DNA of 64,000 nucleotides from Aureimonas altamirensis (GTDB lineage Bacteria > Pseudomonadota > Alphaproteobacteria > Rhizobiales > Rhizobiaceae): NCBI RefSeq assembly GCF_023702225.1, contig NZ_JAMQCO010000007.1, positions 209,591-273,590 on the forward strand. Direction: 5' to 3'. Below, one piece after another: positions 1 through 8,834 of the stretch (positions within the stretch are counted from its first letter, which is position 1; every line of letters starts with the position of its first letter). The notes beneath the pieces are model-generated. The model was not told the DNA's origin. It searched no databases and saw nothing but the letters and a program-made list of their open reading frames with translations. Both the position numbers and the translations under genes were made by a program.

Positions 1-33
1 CGCGCCCATCCGTGGAAAAATCTTCGGCAGCGC

Positions 34-1011
34 TCAGCCGAGCTTCAGCGCATCCAGAATCTTTCGTGTGTTGTTGCGGAACATGTCCAGATAGGTGGGC
101 GCCGGTCCGGACGCATCCGACAGCGCATCGGAATACAGCGTTCCGCCGACATGGGCGTCCGTCTCGCGGGCGATTTGCTCGATCAGCCGGCTGTTGGTGA
201 TGCTTTCGACGAAGACGCCGGTGATGCCCTCGGCCCTGATCTGCGAGATGATCGCCGCGACATCGGCGGCCGAAGCCTCGGACTCGGTGGAGACGCCCTC
301 CGGTGCGATGAACTCCACCCCATAGGCACGCGCGAAATAGCCGAATGCGTCATGCGACGTCACCACCTTGCGGCGATCCTGCGGAATCGTCGCAAGCTCG
401 GCCTTCACCTCCGCGTCCAACGCCTGCATTTCGGCGACGTAGGCCGCCGCCCGCTGCCGGTAACCTTCCGCATTGGCCGGGTCGGCCTCGGCCAGGCCGT
501 CGGCGATGTTGCGCGCATAAACGACGCCGTTCGACAGGTCCTGCCACGCATGCGGGTCTATCGGCCCGTGATCGTGCCCCTCATGGGAGGCCGCATCTTC
601 GTGCCCGTGGTCATGGTCATGGTCGTGCGCGTGACCGTGCTCGTGCTCGTGCTCGTCATGCTCCTCGCTCTTCAACTCCACAACGCCGGTCGATGCCACG
701 ACCGTCTTGCCGGCATAACCGGACGCCTCGACGAGGCGCGGCATCCAGCCCTCGAAGCCGAGTCCGTTCATGACGACGAGGTCGGCGTCTGCAAGCTTGC
801 GCGTATCGGCCGGCGAGGGCTGAAACACATGCGCGTCGCCATCCGGGCCGACAAGCGGCTGAACCTCGACCGCGTCGCCGCCGATCTCACGCGTCATGTC
901 CGCAAGGATGGAGAAGCTCGCGACGACCTTGATGGGCTCGGCCGCCGCCAAGCCCGGGGCCGAAAGAAGCGCGATCGCCGAGACGGCACCGATGGACAGG
1001 AACTTCGACAT
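34..1011 (-). CDS. znuA: Zinc-type metal ABC transporter, periplasmic binding protein (ZnuA-like)
   Basis: Binds a transition metal, most likely Zn2+, in the periplasm and hands it to the adjacent permease. The 325-residue protein has a signal peptide at about residues 1-25 and the cluster A-I fold landmarks ADMTREIGGD and GDAHVFQPSPAD, with His61 a likely ligand. A histidine/aspartate-rich loop at about 118-149 is typical of zinc rather than manganese binding proteins. PHAW (153-156) and a TSHDAFGYF motif give further ligand histidines. It is the last gene of an ATPase-permease-binding protein operon, 9 bases after the permease. The gene order also fits AztABC-type importers, so the subfamily is less certain than zinc itself. 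Confidence 0.88.
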   Translation of the reverse strand: MSKFLSIGAVSAIALLSAPGLAAAEPIKVVASFSILADMTREIGGDAVEVQPLVGPDGDAHVFQPSPADTRKLADADLVVMNGLGFEGWMPRLVEASGYAGKTVVASTGVVELKSEEHDEHEHEHGHAHDHDHDHGHEDAASHEGHDHGPIDPHAWQDLSNGVVYARNIADGLAEADPANAEGYRQRAAAYVAEMQALDAEVKAELATIPQDRRKVVTSHDAFGYFARAYGVEFIAPEGVSTESEASAADVAAIISQIRAEGITGVFVESITNSRLIEQIARETDAHVGGTLYSDALSDASGPAPTYLDMFRNNTRKILDALKLG

Positions 1012-1020
1012 GCAAGGACC

Positions 1021-1884
1021 TCAGTGATGGATATGACGGAACTGGATGGAACGGGCGATAACGCTGTCGAAGCGCCCGGCGAGGACGGAGACGGCGTAGA
1101 CGGCCGAAGCGGACAGGATGATCGCCGGGGATGCCGGCGCGCCGTAATGATAGGAAACCAGCAGGCCGCACACCGAGGACGCGAAGCCGACGAGAATGGC
1201 GACAAGCATCTGGCCCGGTACGGTCTCGGCCCAGAAGCGGCTGGCGGCGGCCGGCAGCATCATGATGCCGACCACCATCAGCGTGCCCAGCGCCTGGAAG
1301 CCGCCGACGAGGTTCAGCACGACGAGGCTCATGAACAGCATATGGGCCAGTCCGCCGGCTCCGCCGACGGAGCGCAGGAAGCCGGGGTCCAGACACTCGG
1401 CCACGATGGCGCGATAGAAGATGGCCGTGAGCGCGAGCGTCAGCGTCGCGATGCCGGCCATCAGCAGGATCGCCGCGTCGTCGAGCCCGAGCACCGTGCC
1501 GAACAGCACGTTGAGCAGGTCGATATTGGAGCCGTAAAGCGAGACGATCAGCACCCCGAGGCCCAGCGACGCAAGGTAGAACGCGGCGAAGCTGGCGTCT
1601 TCCCGCAGGGCGGTGAAGCGCGAGACGATGCCCGCCAGAAGCGCCACGGCCAGGCCCGAGACGAGGCCGCCCAGCGTCATGGCGGCCAGCGAGAAACCCG
1701 CGATCATGAAGCCGATCGCGGCGCCCGGCAGGATCGCATGGCTCATCGCATCGCCGACGAGGCTCATGCGCCGCAGCACCAGAAGGACGCCGAGCGGGCA
1801 TGCCCCCAGCGAAAGGGCGAGACAGCCCGTCAGGGCCCGCAGCATGAAGGCATAGTCGGCGAACGGAGACAGCAACGCGCTCAT
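1021..1884 (-). CDS. znuB: Zinc-type metal ABC transporter, membrane permease (ZnuB-like)
   Basis: Forms the transmembrane channel of the metal importer. The 287 residues are almost entirely hydrophobic with about eight predicted helices. They carry the ABC-3 family pattern near the N-terminus (MSLVGDAMSHAILPGAAIGF), which is the family signature around the first helices. The start overlaps the end of the ATPase gene by 4 bases, so translation is probably coupled. Length is normal for the family. Confidence 0.9.
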   Translation of the reverse strand: MSALLSPFADYAFMLRALTGCLALSLGACPLGVLLVLRRMSLVGDAMSHAILPGAAIGFMIAGFSLAAMTLGGLVSGLAVALLAGIVSRFTALREDASFAAFYLASLGLGVLIVSLYGSNIDLLNVLFGTVLGLDDAAILLMAGIATLTLALTAIFYRAIVAECLDPGFLRSVGGAGGLAHMLFMSLVVLNLVGGFQALGTLMVVGIMMLPAAASRFWAETVPGQMLVAILVGFASSVCGLLVSYHYGAPASPAIILSASAVYAVSVLAGRFDSVIARSIQFRHIHH

Positions 1885-2627
1885 GCCGCCGACCTCGAAT
1901 AGGGATCCTCGATCCAGTTCTCGCTCAAGGTTCGCGCCTCGCGCAGCTTCTCCGGCGTCAGCACGCGCGCAGTCGGGCCCCAGTCCACGACTTCGCGGGC
2001 GATCAGCAGCGTGTCCGGAAAATGCTCGCGCACCAGTTCGAGATCGTGCAGAACCGCGATGATGGTTCTCCCCTCCCCGTGCCAGCGCCGCACGACGGCC
2101 AGAAGGTCGAGCGTCGTGCGCATATCGATGGCGGTGAACGGCTCGTCCAGCAGCAGAACGCGCGCATCCTGCACCAGCATCCGCGCAAAGAGCGCGCGCT
2201 GCAGTTGGCCACCCGACAGGGTATGGATGGCGCGGCTCTCGAAACCGCGCAGGCCGACGGCGGCGATGGCCTCCTCCACCCGGGACAGATCGTCCTGGGC
2301 GATGCGGCGGAACCAGCCGGACTTGCGCGAAGCGCCCAGGGCGACGAGGTCCGCGACGTCGATCGGAAAGCTGCGATCCAGATCTCCCGCCTGCGGCAGG
2401 TAGGCCACGTCGTGACGTTTCAGGCCGTGCAGGCAGACGCTGCCCGTGGATGGGTCTATCAAGCCCATGATGCCCTTGAGCAGGGTGGACTTGCCGGCGC
2501 CGTTCGGCCCGATGATCGCCGTCAGCGAACCCTGTGCGAAAGCACCCGTCGCGTGATGCACGGCCGGTTGCCGACGATAGGCGAGCGTCAGATCCTTCAG
2601 CGCGATGACGGGCGCACCGGCCCTCAT
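1881..2627 (-). CDS. znuC: Zinc-type metal ABC transporter, ATP-binding protein (ZnuC-like)
   Basis: Cytoplasmic ATPase that powers the metal importer. In its 248 residues are the Walker A motif GPNGAGKST, the signature LSGGQLQRALFARML and Walker B RVLLLDEPF, followed by the H-loop VLHDLELV. Its start codon overlaps the stop of an upstream 48-codon reading frame (ATGA), and its own end overlaps the permease start. The set is therefore one polycistronic unit starting near 2800. Confidence 0.9.
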   Translation of the reverse strand: MRAGAPVIALKDLTLAYRRQPAVHHATGAFAQGSLTAIIGPNGAGKSTLLKGIMGLIDPSTGSVCLHGLKRHDVAYLPQAGDLDRSFPIDVADLVALGASRKSGWFRRIAQDDLSRVEEAIAAVGLRGFESRAIHTLSGGQLQRALFARMLVQDARVLLLDEPFTAIDMRTTLDLLAVVRRWHGEGRTIIAVLHDLELVREHFPDTLLIAREVVDWGPTARVLTPEKLREARTLSENWIEDPYSRSAA

Positions 2628-2770
2628 CGCACCATCACCAGAAGGACGGCCGCCCAGAGCAGCAGAAGCGGCGCCGCGACGATACCGAGGCGTTGAAAGG
2701 CCGACATCTGCATGACGGAGCGCGGTTTGCGGCCTGTGTCGGCCGATCGGGTCTTGCTGTCTTCGAGCAT
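2624..2770 (-). CDS. 48-residue single-helix membrane peptide, first gene of the zinc operon
   Basis: A short frame lies between the Zur-like site and the ATPase gene. It encodes a polar, basic N-terminus (MLEDSKTRSADTGRKPRSVM) followed by one strongly hydrophobic stretch (GIVAAPLLLLWAAVLLVMV) ending in Arg and TGA. Its TGA overlaps the ATG of the ATPase gene in an ATGA, which is the usual sign of translational coupling. Ribosome-binding sequence upstream is weak. Function is not known. It could be a small accessory subunit of the importer, or a translated leader. Nothing recognisable as a family was seen. Confidence 0.6.
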   Translation of the reverse strand: MLEDSKTRSADTGRKPRSVMQMSAFQRLGIVAAPLLLLWAAVLLVMVR

Positions 2771-2799
2771 CAGGTCGCCGGGATGTTCCAGTTGCCGGT

Positions 2800-2816
2800 T
2801 TGTTATAACATTACAA
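2800..2816. promoter_or_regulatory. Zur-like operator (candidate)
   Basis: The 17-base element TTGTTATAACATTACAA is an imperfect dyad (TTGTnAT/ATnACAA) in an AT-rich spot 30 bases upstream of the small membrane peptide. The TGTTATAACATNACA core resembles Zur/Fur-family zinc operators. Zinc-dependent repression of the importer genes is inferred from motif and position only. Confidence 0.5.
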
Positions 2817-2952
2817 GCAAGACGGCAAGTGGTGCGGTGCGAAAGGCGGCGTTAACCATTCCGGCAATTCTGCGGCAAAAATCGACACTTGGCCGGCGGC
2901 AAGCGCAACCCAATGTCATTTGAATCGTTTAAACAAGCTTCCAGTGGTCAAG

Positions 2953-3366
2953 ATGGTGCACATCGTCATGCGAATATTGCGGAGCAGATACAGCCAGATC
3001 GGACTTCTCGGAGCAGTTGGGATTGCTGCAACGCAGCTACCCGTCGACGAGGTTCAGGCCTGGGCGATGCCACACAGCCAGACATTCGTCTATGATGCGA
3101 TCGCCAGGGAGGCGCAGAGCCTCCCGCGGGAGGTCCTCCCGGGCGTGCGCCTGATGGACATCCGGCAGGAGGGCGACAAGGTCGTCTACGCCTTCGCGGC
3201 GGACGGACCGGTGGACGCGCGACAGGAGAAGTCGGCGATGGCGGGGCAACGATGCGCCACCTTCAAGCCTGCCTTGCTGCGTGGCGACCTCGCCGCCGTC
3301 GAGCATCGCTACGAAGGCGACGGCCAGATCCAGACCTTTTATATCCGCCGGGCCGATTGTCGCTAG
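2953..3366 (+). CDS. Small secreted hypothetical protein
   Basis: 137 residues if started at the ATG at 2953. A TTG at 2920 in frame would give 148. A short hydrophobic stretch near the N-terminus (IGLLGAVGIAATQLP) follows basic residues, suggesting export or an N-terminal anchor. The remainder is a compact mixed alpha/beta-looking domain with two cysteines (QRCATF and the C-terminal RRADCR) that could form a disulfide. It is divergent from the zinc operon and ends 3 bases from the convergent HisD-family gene. No family recognised. Confidence 0.55.
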   Translation: MVHIVMRILRSRYSQIGLLGAVGIAATQLPVDEVQAWAMPHSQTFVYDAIAREAQSLPREVLPGVRLMDIRQEGDKVVYAFAADGPVDARQEKSAMAGQRCATFKPALLRGDLAAVEHRYEGDGQIQTFYIRRADCR

Positions 3367-3369
3367 CGA

Positions 3370-4659
3370 TCAGTCCAGCCCCAGCCTGAATGCGGCGGCG
3401 CGGCGATGGCCCTCAAGACCCTCGCGGGCGCTCTGCCGCACGGCATGCGGCGCGACGGCGGCGACACCCTCGTCGTCCAGCCATTGGTGCGTCGCGACCT
3501 TGAGATAGGATCCGACCCACAGTCCGCCGGTGTAGCGGCCGGCCCCCATGGTCGGCAGGGTATGGTTGGTGCCGCAGCACTTGTCGGAATAGACGACGCT
3601 CGCCCGCGTTCCGATGAACAGGGATCCGTAATTGGACAGGCGCGTCGCAAATTGCGCCGCGTCTTTTGTATGGACCTGCAGGTGCTCCGCAGCGATCCGA
3701 TCCGAATAGGCCACCATCGCATCCTCGTCCGGCACGACGGCGATCTCGCCGTAGCTCTGCCACGCCGCACCGGCCACCGCGGCCGTGGACAGTGTGGCGA
3801 GTTGCGCCTCCACTTCGGCCAGCACCGCGCGGCCCAGGGCTTCCGACGTGGTGATCAGGCCGACGCGCGTCCGGATGTCGTGCTCGGCCTGGGCAAGCAG
3901 ATCGGTGGCGATCATCGCGGCATCGCCGGACTCGTCGGCGAGTACGTAAATCTCGCTCGGGCCCGCCAGCTGGTCGATCCCGACCCGCCCGAACACCTGC
4001 CGCTTCGCTTCGTTGACATAGGCGTTGCCTGGACCGACGATCTTGTCCACCGCAGGCACGCTGTCGGTGCCGTAGGCCATCGCCGCGATCGCCTGCGCGC
4101 CGCCGATCCGGAAGATGCGCGTCGCGCCGGACAGATGGCAGCCCGCGACCATGGCCGGGTGGGCGTTGGGCGGCAGGCACGCGACGATCTCGGCGCAGCC
4201 CGCGACAGCCGCCGGAACGATGGTCATCACCGGCGCCGACAGAAGCGGATAGCGCCCGCCGGGCACATAGGCGCCGACGCGGCGGATCGGGATGATGCGG
4301 TGGCCCAGATGCAGGCCCGGCAAGGTCTCTATCTCCAGTGGCAGGATGGTCTGCCGCTGCGCCTCGGCAAAGCGGCGCACCTGCTCGATGGCGAACTGCA
4401 TGTCCTCGCGCGCTTCCGGGTCGAGGGCAGAGACCGCCTCCTGCTTATCGGCATCGGAAACCTCGAATCGCTCCGGCGCCGACCCGTCGAAGGCTTCGCT
4501 GTAGTGCCGAACGGCGTCGTCGCCCTCCCGCGCCACGCGGCGCAGTATTTCGCGGACCGTCGATTCGATCTCCGTACCGTCGACTTCGGCGCTGGCCGCC
4601 GGAGCCTTGATGTGGAACAGGCCGTGCACGGCAGGCTGGGACGGCGTAGACATTGTCAT
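3370..4659 (-). CDS. Histidinol dehydrogenase-family NAD-dependent alcohol dehydrogenase (HisD paralogue)
   Basis: 429 residues with the HisD fold signatures: IVGPGNAYVNEAKRQV, AGPSEIYVLAD, LLAQAEHD (zinc ligands Gln/His), AAEHLQVHT (catalytic Glu-His pair) and GTNHTLPT. It is not near any other his gene. It is divergent from an XRE-cupin regulator and a polyamine-type transporter, so a catabolic substrate is more likely than L-histidinol. The SDKCCGTNHTLPT and GRYTGGLWV stretches resemble HpsN-type 2,3-dihydroxypropane-1-sulfonate dehydrogenases as I recall them; this was not checked. An AGGA sits 7 bases before ATG 4659. Confidence 0.8.
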   Translation of the reverse strand: MTMSTPSQPAVHGLFHIKAPAASAEVDGTEIESTVREILRRVAREGDDAVRHYSEAFDGSAPERFEVSDADKQEAVSALDPEAREDMQFAIEQVRRFAEAQRQTILPLEIETLPGLHLGHRIIPIRRVGAYVPGGRYPLLSAPVMTIVPAAVAGCAEIVACLPPNAHPAMVAGCHLSGATRIFRIGGAQAIAAMAYGTDSVPAVDKIVGPGNAYVNEAKRQVFGRVGIDQLAGPSEIYVLADESGDAAMIATDLLAQAEHDIRTRVGLITTSEALGRAVLAEVEAQLATLSTAAVAGAAWQSYGEIAVVPDEDAMVAYSDRIAAEHLQVHTKDAAQFATRLSNYGSLFIGTRASVVYSDKCCGTNHTLPTMGAGRYTGGLWVGSYLKVATHQWLDDEGVAAVAPHAVRQSAREGLEGHRRAAAFRLGLD

Positions 4660-4757
4660 CGGGCATTCCTGCGGAGGTCAGAGAGGGTTTTCTGTCGCGC
4701 AGAAGCTGTCACCCGGCGCAGCGCCTGCCAATCCGCCGGGGCCGGGGTGTTGAAAAT

Positions 4758-4792
4758 AATAACCAGTCGTAGGATGGTAATGACTGAAAATT
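4758..4792. promoter_or_regulatory. Dyad between HisD-like gene and its divergent regulator (candidate operator)
   Basis: AATAACCAGTC and GACTGAAAATT face each other across 13 bases in the 182-base divergent spacer. The arms share CAGTC/GACTG plus outer AT. Position 50-85 bases before the regulator start suits a site for the XRE-cupin protein. No experimental motif is known to me. Confidence 0.3.
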
Positions 4793-4841
4793 GTGCGGTG
4801 CGTCGACAGCCCGCCCCGACGGGATCAAACGGGAGCATCGA

Positions 4842-5390
4842 ATGCCCGCGATCGGACACGGCTTGAGGGAGCTGCGCAGGAGGCGGCAATTGTCGACCCG
4901 GCAGCTTGCCGTGCGCTCCGGCATTTCGCATTCCACCATTTCGCTGATCGAGCGGGATAAGCTGAGCCCGTCGGTGGACACGTTGGGCGCGATTCTGGAG
5001 GCCATGGGCTCCACCATGAGCGGCTTTTTCTCGCAACTTGCGTCCAGCGCCCCCTACTCCCCCTTCTACCGCGCGGAAGACCTGCCGGAAGCGGGCCGGC
5101 CCACCAGTATCTCCTATCGCATCGTCGGCATCGACCATCCCAACCGAACTCTCCTGATGCTGCACGAGACCTACGCGGCGGGGGCCGATACGGGTGAGGC
5201 CATATCGCATGCCGCGCAGGAAGCCGGCATCGTGGTGGAGGGTGCGGTGGAAGTGACCGTCGGCGCACAGTCGCGCGTGCTCGAAACGGGCGACGCCTAT
5301 TATTTCGACAGCCAGATCCCGCATCGGTTCCGCAACGTTTCGGGGAAACCGGCGCGGATCGTCAGCGCCATTACACCGCCCACCTATTAG
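4842..5390 (+). CDS. XRE-family transcriptional regulator with C-terminal cupin sensor domain
   Basis: 182 residues from ATG 4842, chosen because GGGAG lies 6 bases upstream. A longer in-frame start at 4791 lacks such a site. Residues about 5-60 form a lambda-repressor type helix-turn-helix (LRELRRRRQLSTRQLAVRSG, HSTISLIERDKLSPS). Residues about 110-180 form a small cupin barrel that in this family binds the effector (EAGIVVEGAVEVTVG, YYFDSQIPHRF). Such proteins commonly control polyamine or amino-acid catabolism. It lies between the divergent HisD-like gene and the downstream importer, so it probably regulates both. Confidence 0.88.
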   Translation: MPAIGHGLRELRRRRQLSTRQLAVRSGISHSTISLIERDKLSPSVDTLGAILEAMGSTMSGFFSQLASSAPYSPFYRAEDLPEAGRPTSISYRIVGIDHPNRTLLMLHETYAAGADTGEAISHAAQEAGIVVEGAVEVTVGAQSRVLETGDAYYFDSQIPHRFRNVSGKPARIVSAITPPTY

Positions 5391-5522
5391 CCTCTCGGGG
5401 GCCGTTCCAGTGCAGCTGCGAAGGCCATCGCGGACAGAATATTCAACGCCTGCTTTTCCCTGCTGCGGACCATGGCGGGTTGTGTTTGACTTTCGCCCGG
5501 ACTTCCAGAGGAGACGATTTCA

Positions 5523-6569
5523 ATGAAGAAACTCATTTCGACTGCGGCAGGCCTCGTGGCGCTGGGCATCGCCCTTTCTTCCGGCGCGGCCTCGGCCCGC
5601 GACCTGACGGTGGTGTCCTGGGGGGGTAATTACCAGGACGCGCAGCGCGAGATCTACTTCAAGCCCTTCGCCGAAAAGACGGGCAAGCCCGTGCTGGAGG
5701 AATCCTGGGATGGCGGATACGGCGTCATCGCCGCCAAGATGGAAAGCATTCCGGCCAATTGGGATGTCGTCCAGGTCGAAGCCGAGGAACTTGCCCTCGG
5801 CTGCGCCGACGGCCTCTATGAGCCGGTGGACTGGTCGGCCCTCGGCGGCGAGGACAAGTTCATTCCGTCCGCGGTCAACGAATGCGGGGTCGGCGCCATC
5901 GTCTGGACGACCGGCCTCAGCTACGACGGCGACAAGCTGAAGGAAGCGCCCCAGGGCTGGGCCGACTTCTGGGACACGGAGAAGTTCCCGGGCAAGCGCG
6001 GCCTGCGCCGCGGGCCGAAATACGCGCTGGAATTCGCGCTCATGGCCGACGGCGTGAAGCCCGAGGAAGTCTATGAGGTTCTCGGCACCGACGAGGGTGT
6101 CGACAGGGCCTTCGCCAAGCTCGACGAATTGAAGTCCGATATCGTCTGGTGGGAAGCCGGCGCCCAGCCGATCCAGCTCCTGGCCTCGGGCGAGGTCGTC
6201 ATGACGACCGCCTATAACGGCCGCCTGACGGGCATCAACAAGACCGAGAACCGGAACCTGAAGATCGTCTGGCCCGGCAGCATCTATGCCGTGGACAGCT
6301 GGGTCGTGCTGAAGGATTCGCCCAACAAGGACGCCGCGTTCGAGTTCATCGCCTTTGCGAGCCAGCCGGAAAACCAGTCCAAGCTGCCGAACTACATCGC
6401 CTATGGATTGTCCAACATCGAGGCCGGCAAGCTCGTGCCGGCGGCAGAGGCCACCGAGCTTCCCACCTCTCCGGAAAACATGGAAGGCGCGATCTCGCTC
6501 GATACCGATTTCTGGATCGACCATATCGAGGAGCTCAGCGCCCGCTTCAACGCATGGCTTGCCCAGTAA
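5523..6569 (+). CDS. Polyamine-type ABC transporter, periplasmic binding protein
   Basis: 348 residues with a cleavable signal peptide (about 1-25, ending GAASA) and the PotD/PotF-like start DLTVVSWGGNYQDAQREIYFKPFAEKTG. These proteins capture putrescine, spermidine or related omega-amino compounds. The downstream genes encode the matching ATPase and two permeases, in the order binding protein-ATPase-permease-permease. The aminotransferase at the end suggests the ligand is an amine that is deaminated after uptake. The ligand cannot be decided from sequence alone. Confidence 0.88.
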   Translation: MKKLISTAAGLVALGIALSSGAASARDLTVVSWGGNYQDAQREIYFKPFAEKTGKPVLEESWDGGYGVIAAKMESIPANWDVVQVEAEELALGCADGLYEPVDWSALGGEDKFIPSAVNECGVGAIVWTTGLSYDGDKLKEAPQGWADFWDTEKFPGKRGLRRGPKYALEFALMADGVKPEEVYEVLGTDEGVDRAFAKLDELKSDIVWWEAGAQPIQLLASGEVVMTTAYNGRLTGINKTENRNLKIVWPGSIYAVDSWVVLKDSPNKDAAFEFIAFASQPENQSKLPNYIAYGLSNIEAGKLVPAAEATELPTSPENMEGAISLDTDFWIDHIEELSARFNAWLAQ

Positions 6570-6581
6570 GGCTGTACCCGC

Positions 6582-7652
6582 ATGAATGATCGCGCCTTCA
6601 TCCACCTCCACGACGTGTCGAAAAGCTATGGGCCGATGCGCGTCGTGGAGGGCCTGAACCTCGAAGTCGCGAAAGGCGAGTTCCTGAGTCTGCTGGGGCC
6701 TTCCGGCTCCGGCAAGACGACCATCCTGATGATGCTGGCGGGCTTCGAGCGCGCCAGCTCGGGGACCATCTGGCTCGACGGGCAGAAGCTCAACGACCTG
6801 CCGCCGCACAAGCGGGGGATGGGGGTCGTCTTCCAGAACTATGCGCTGTTCCCGCATATGACCGTCGCCGAAAACGTCGCCTTCCCGCTCGACATGCGGG
6901 GCGTCGGCAAGGCGGAATCCCGCAAGGCCGTGGAGGCGGCGCTCGACAGGGTGCGCCTCGGCCACCTTGCCGACCGCAAGCCGTCCCAGTTGTCCGGCGG
7001 CCAGCAGCAGCGGGTGGCGCTGACGCGGGCGCTGGTCTTCGAGCCGAAGGTCATCCTGATGGACGAGCCGCTCGGCGCGCTCGACAAGCAACTCCGCGAG
7101 GAGATGCAGCTGGAAATCCGTGCCCTGCATCGCCGCCTCGGCCTGACCATCGTCTTCGTGACGCACGACCAGTCCGAAGCGCTGACCATGTCGGACCGGA
7201 TCGCCATTTTCGACAAGGGCCGGATCGCGCAGATCGGCGCTCCCGATGCGGTCTACGACCGGCCCGAAAACCGCTTCGTCGCGCAGTTCATCGGCGAGAC
7301 GAACCTGATAGAATGCACCCTCGCCGGCCGCGAGGGCGCTTTCGTCGCGGTCGATCTTCCCGGCGGGCGGCGCATCATGGCCACCGCGCCGCAGGATGGC
7401 GCGGCATCCGGGGCCGCTACCGTGTCGATCCGGCCCGAACGGCTGGCGCTCGACCGGACCCCGCCCCTCCCCAACAGTTTCGACGTTACCGTCGATGACG
7501 CCGTCTACCAGGGAGACCATATCCGCCTGCATCTCAGCGCCGGGGAACTGCCGCTCGTCGCCCGGCTGGAGCGCAGCGCGCGCAGTTTCACCCCGGGCGA
7601 GCGGGTCAACATGTCGTTCGATCCGGCGGACTGCTCGGTATTTTCGACATGA
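6582..7652 (+). CDS. Polyamine-type ABC transporter, ATP-binding protein (PotA-like)
   Basis: 356 residues. Walker A GPSGSGKTT, Q-loop VVFQNYALFPHMTV, signature LSGGQQQRVALTRAL, Walker B VILMDEPL and the H-loop VTHDQSEALTMSDRIA are all present. A C-terminal TOBE-2 domain (about 270-356, with SIRPERLAL) marks the spermidine/putrescine subgroup. The stop overlaps the start of the first permease by 4 bases. Confidence 0.9.
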   Translation: MNDRAFIHLHDVSKSYGPMRVVEGLNLEVAKGEFLSLLGPSGSGKTTILMMLAGFERASSGTIWLDGQKLNDLPPHKRGMGVVFQNYALFPHMTVAENVAFPLDMRGVGKAESRKAVEAALDRVRLGHLADRKPSQLSGGQQQRVALTRALVFEPKVILMDEPLGALDKQLREEMQLEIRALHRRLGLTIVFVTHDQSEALTMSDRIAIFDKGRIAQIGAPDAVYDRPENRFVAQFIGETNLIECTLAGREGAFVAVDLPGGRRIMATAPQDGAASGAATVSIRPERLALDRTPPLPNSFDVTVDDAVYQGDHIRLHLSAGELPLVARLERSARSFTPGERVNMSFDPADCSVFST

Positions 7653-8833
7653 GCGACGTCACCATGCCCGCCCGCCTGCGCGCCGGGCTGCTCATTTTGC
7701 CTTTGGCGTTGTTCCTCGCCGTCTTCTTCCTGTGGCCGCTCTGGACCATGATCGCCGTGGCGGTTCGCGACGACGCCATGGCCGGCGCGCTGCCCGAGAC
7801 GGCCGCCGTCATCGGCGGGTGGGATGGCGAGGCCCCGCCCTCCATGGATATCCAGCAGGCCTTCATGAAGGACCTGCGCGAAGTGGACAACGCGACACTG
7901 GGGCCAGCCGTGCGCCGCCTCAACAGTGCCGTCTCCGGTTTCCGCACGCTGATGGGGAAAACCCAGCGCGTGGCGCGCGACATGGCCGATGGCGAGCCGG
8001 TCGACATGCCGTCCATAGACGACCGCTGGAGCGACCCGGCCTTTTGGACCGCCATACAGAACGCAGCCAGTCCCTACACGGATCGCAATCTATTGGCTGC
8101 GGTCGATCTGGAGCGCAACGACGCCGGAGACATCGAGGCGCGCCCGGCCGGCAGTTCGGCCAACCGGCTGATCATCTGGCGCACCTTCTCCATTGCCGCC
8201 GTCATCACGCTGTTCTGCATCGCCATCGGCCTGCCCTACGCCATGCTTGCGGCGTCGGTCTCCGGCTGGAAGCGCAACATCCTGCTGCTCGCGGTTCTCC
8301 TGCCGCTGTGGACGTCGCTGCTGGTCCGTACCGCCGCCTGGTTCATCCTGTTGCAGGACCAGGGGCTCATCAACCGCACGCTGATGGATCTCGGCCTGAT
8401 ATCCGGGCCGCTGCCGCTGATCTTCAACCGGGCCGGCGTCATCGTCGCCATGACGCATGTGCTCCTGCCCTTCATGGTGCTGCCGATCTATTCCGTCATC
8501 ACCGCCATTCCGAAGAACCTCATGCCGGCCGCCGCTTCCATGGGCGCATCGCCGCTCCGCGCCTTCTGGCGGGTGCTGTTGCCGCTCAGCCTGCCCGGTG
8601 TGCTGTCGGGATCCCTGCTCGTCTTCATGGTGGCGATCGGCTATTATATCACGCCTGCGCTTGTCGGCGGCCCGAACGACCAGATGATCTCGTCCATCAT
8701 CGCCTTCTACGCGTTGCAGACGGCAAACTGGGGCATGGCCGGTGCGCTCGGCATCATCCTGCTCGTCGTCACGACGCTGCTCTATGTCGTCTACAATAGG
8801 CTGTCGCGCAACGGCGCGCCGCTGGGGGCCTGA
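7649..8833 (+). CDS. Polyamine-type ABC transporter permease (PotB-like) with long periplasmic insertion
   Basis: 394 residues, about 100 longer than typical PotB. After the first membrane helix (about 12-36) there is a hydrophilic stretch to about residue 165 before the second helix (RLIIWRTFSIAAVITLFC). The remaining five helices include the EAA-loop region (AAASMGASPLRAFWRVLLPLSLPG) that contacts the ATPase. The inserted periplasmic domain contains no recognisable motif and may help dock the binding protein. Overlaps the ATPase gene by 4 bases. Confidence 0.88.
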   Translation: MSDVTMPARLRAGLLILPLALFLAVFFLWPLWTMIAVAVRDDAMAGALPETAAVIGGWDGEAPPSMDIQQAFMKDLREVDNATLGPAVRRLNSAVSGFRTLMGKTQRVARDMADGEPVDMPSIDDRWSDPAFWTAIQNAASPYTDRNLLAAVDLERNDAGDIEARPAGSSANRLIIWRTFSIAAVITLFCIAIGLPYAMLAASVSGWKRNILLLAVLLPLWTSLLVRTAAWFILLQDQGLINRTLMDLGLISGPLPLIFNRAGVIVAMTHVLLPFMVLPIYSVITAIPKNLMPAAASMGASPLRAFWRVLLPLSLPGVLSGSLLVFMVAIGYYITPALVGGPNDQMISSIIAFYALQTANWGMAGALGIILLVVTTLLYVVYNRLSRNGAPLGA

Positions 8834-8834
8834 C

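Noticed and set aside
595..665. Repetitive CGTG/CATG tract that looks like a short tandem repeat
   Set aside because: It simply encodes the His/Asp-rich metal loop of the zinc-binding protein.
3370..4659. Assigning hisD (histidine biosynthesis)
   Set aside because: No his genes nearby and a catabolic neighbourhood; the family name is kept but not the pathway.
4656..5324. A 222-codon minus-strand frame opposite the XRE-cupin regulator
   Set aside because: The opposite strand carries a complete helix-turn-helix/cupin protein with a good ribosome-binding site; this frame is its complement.
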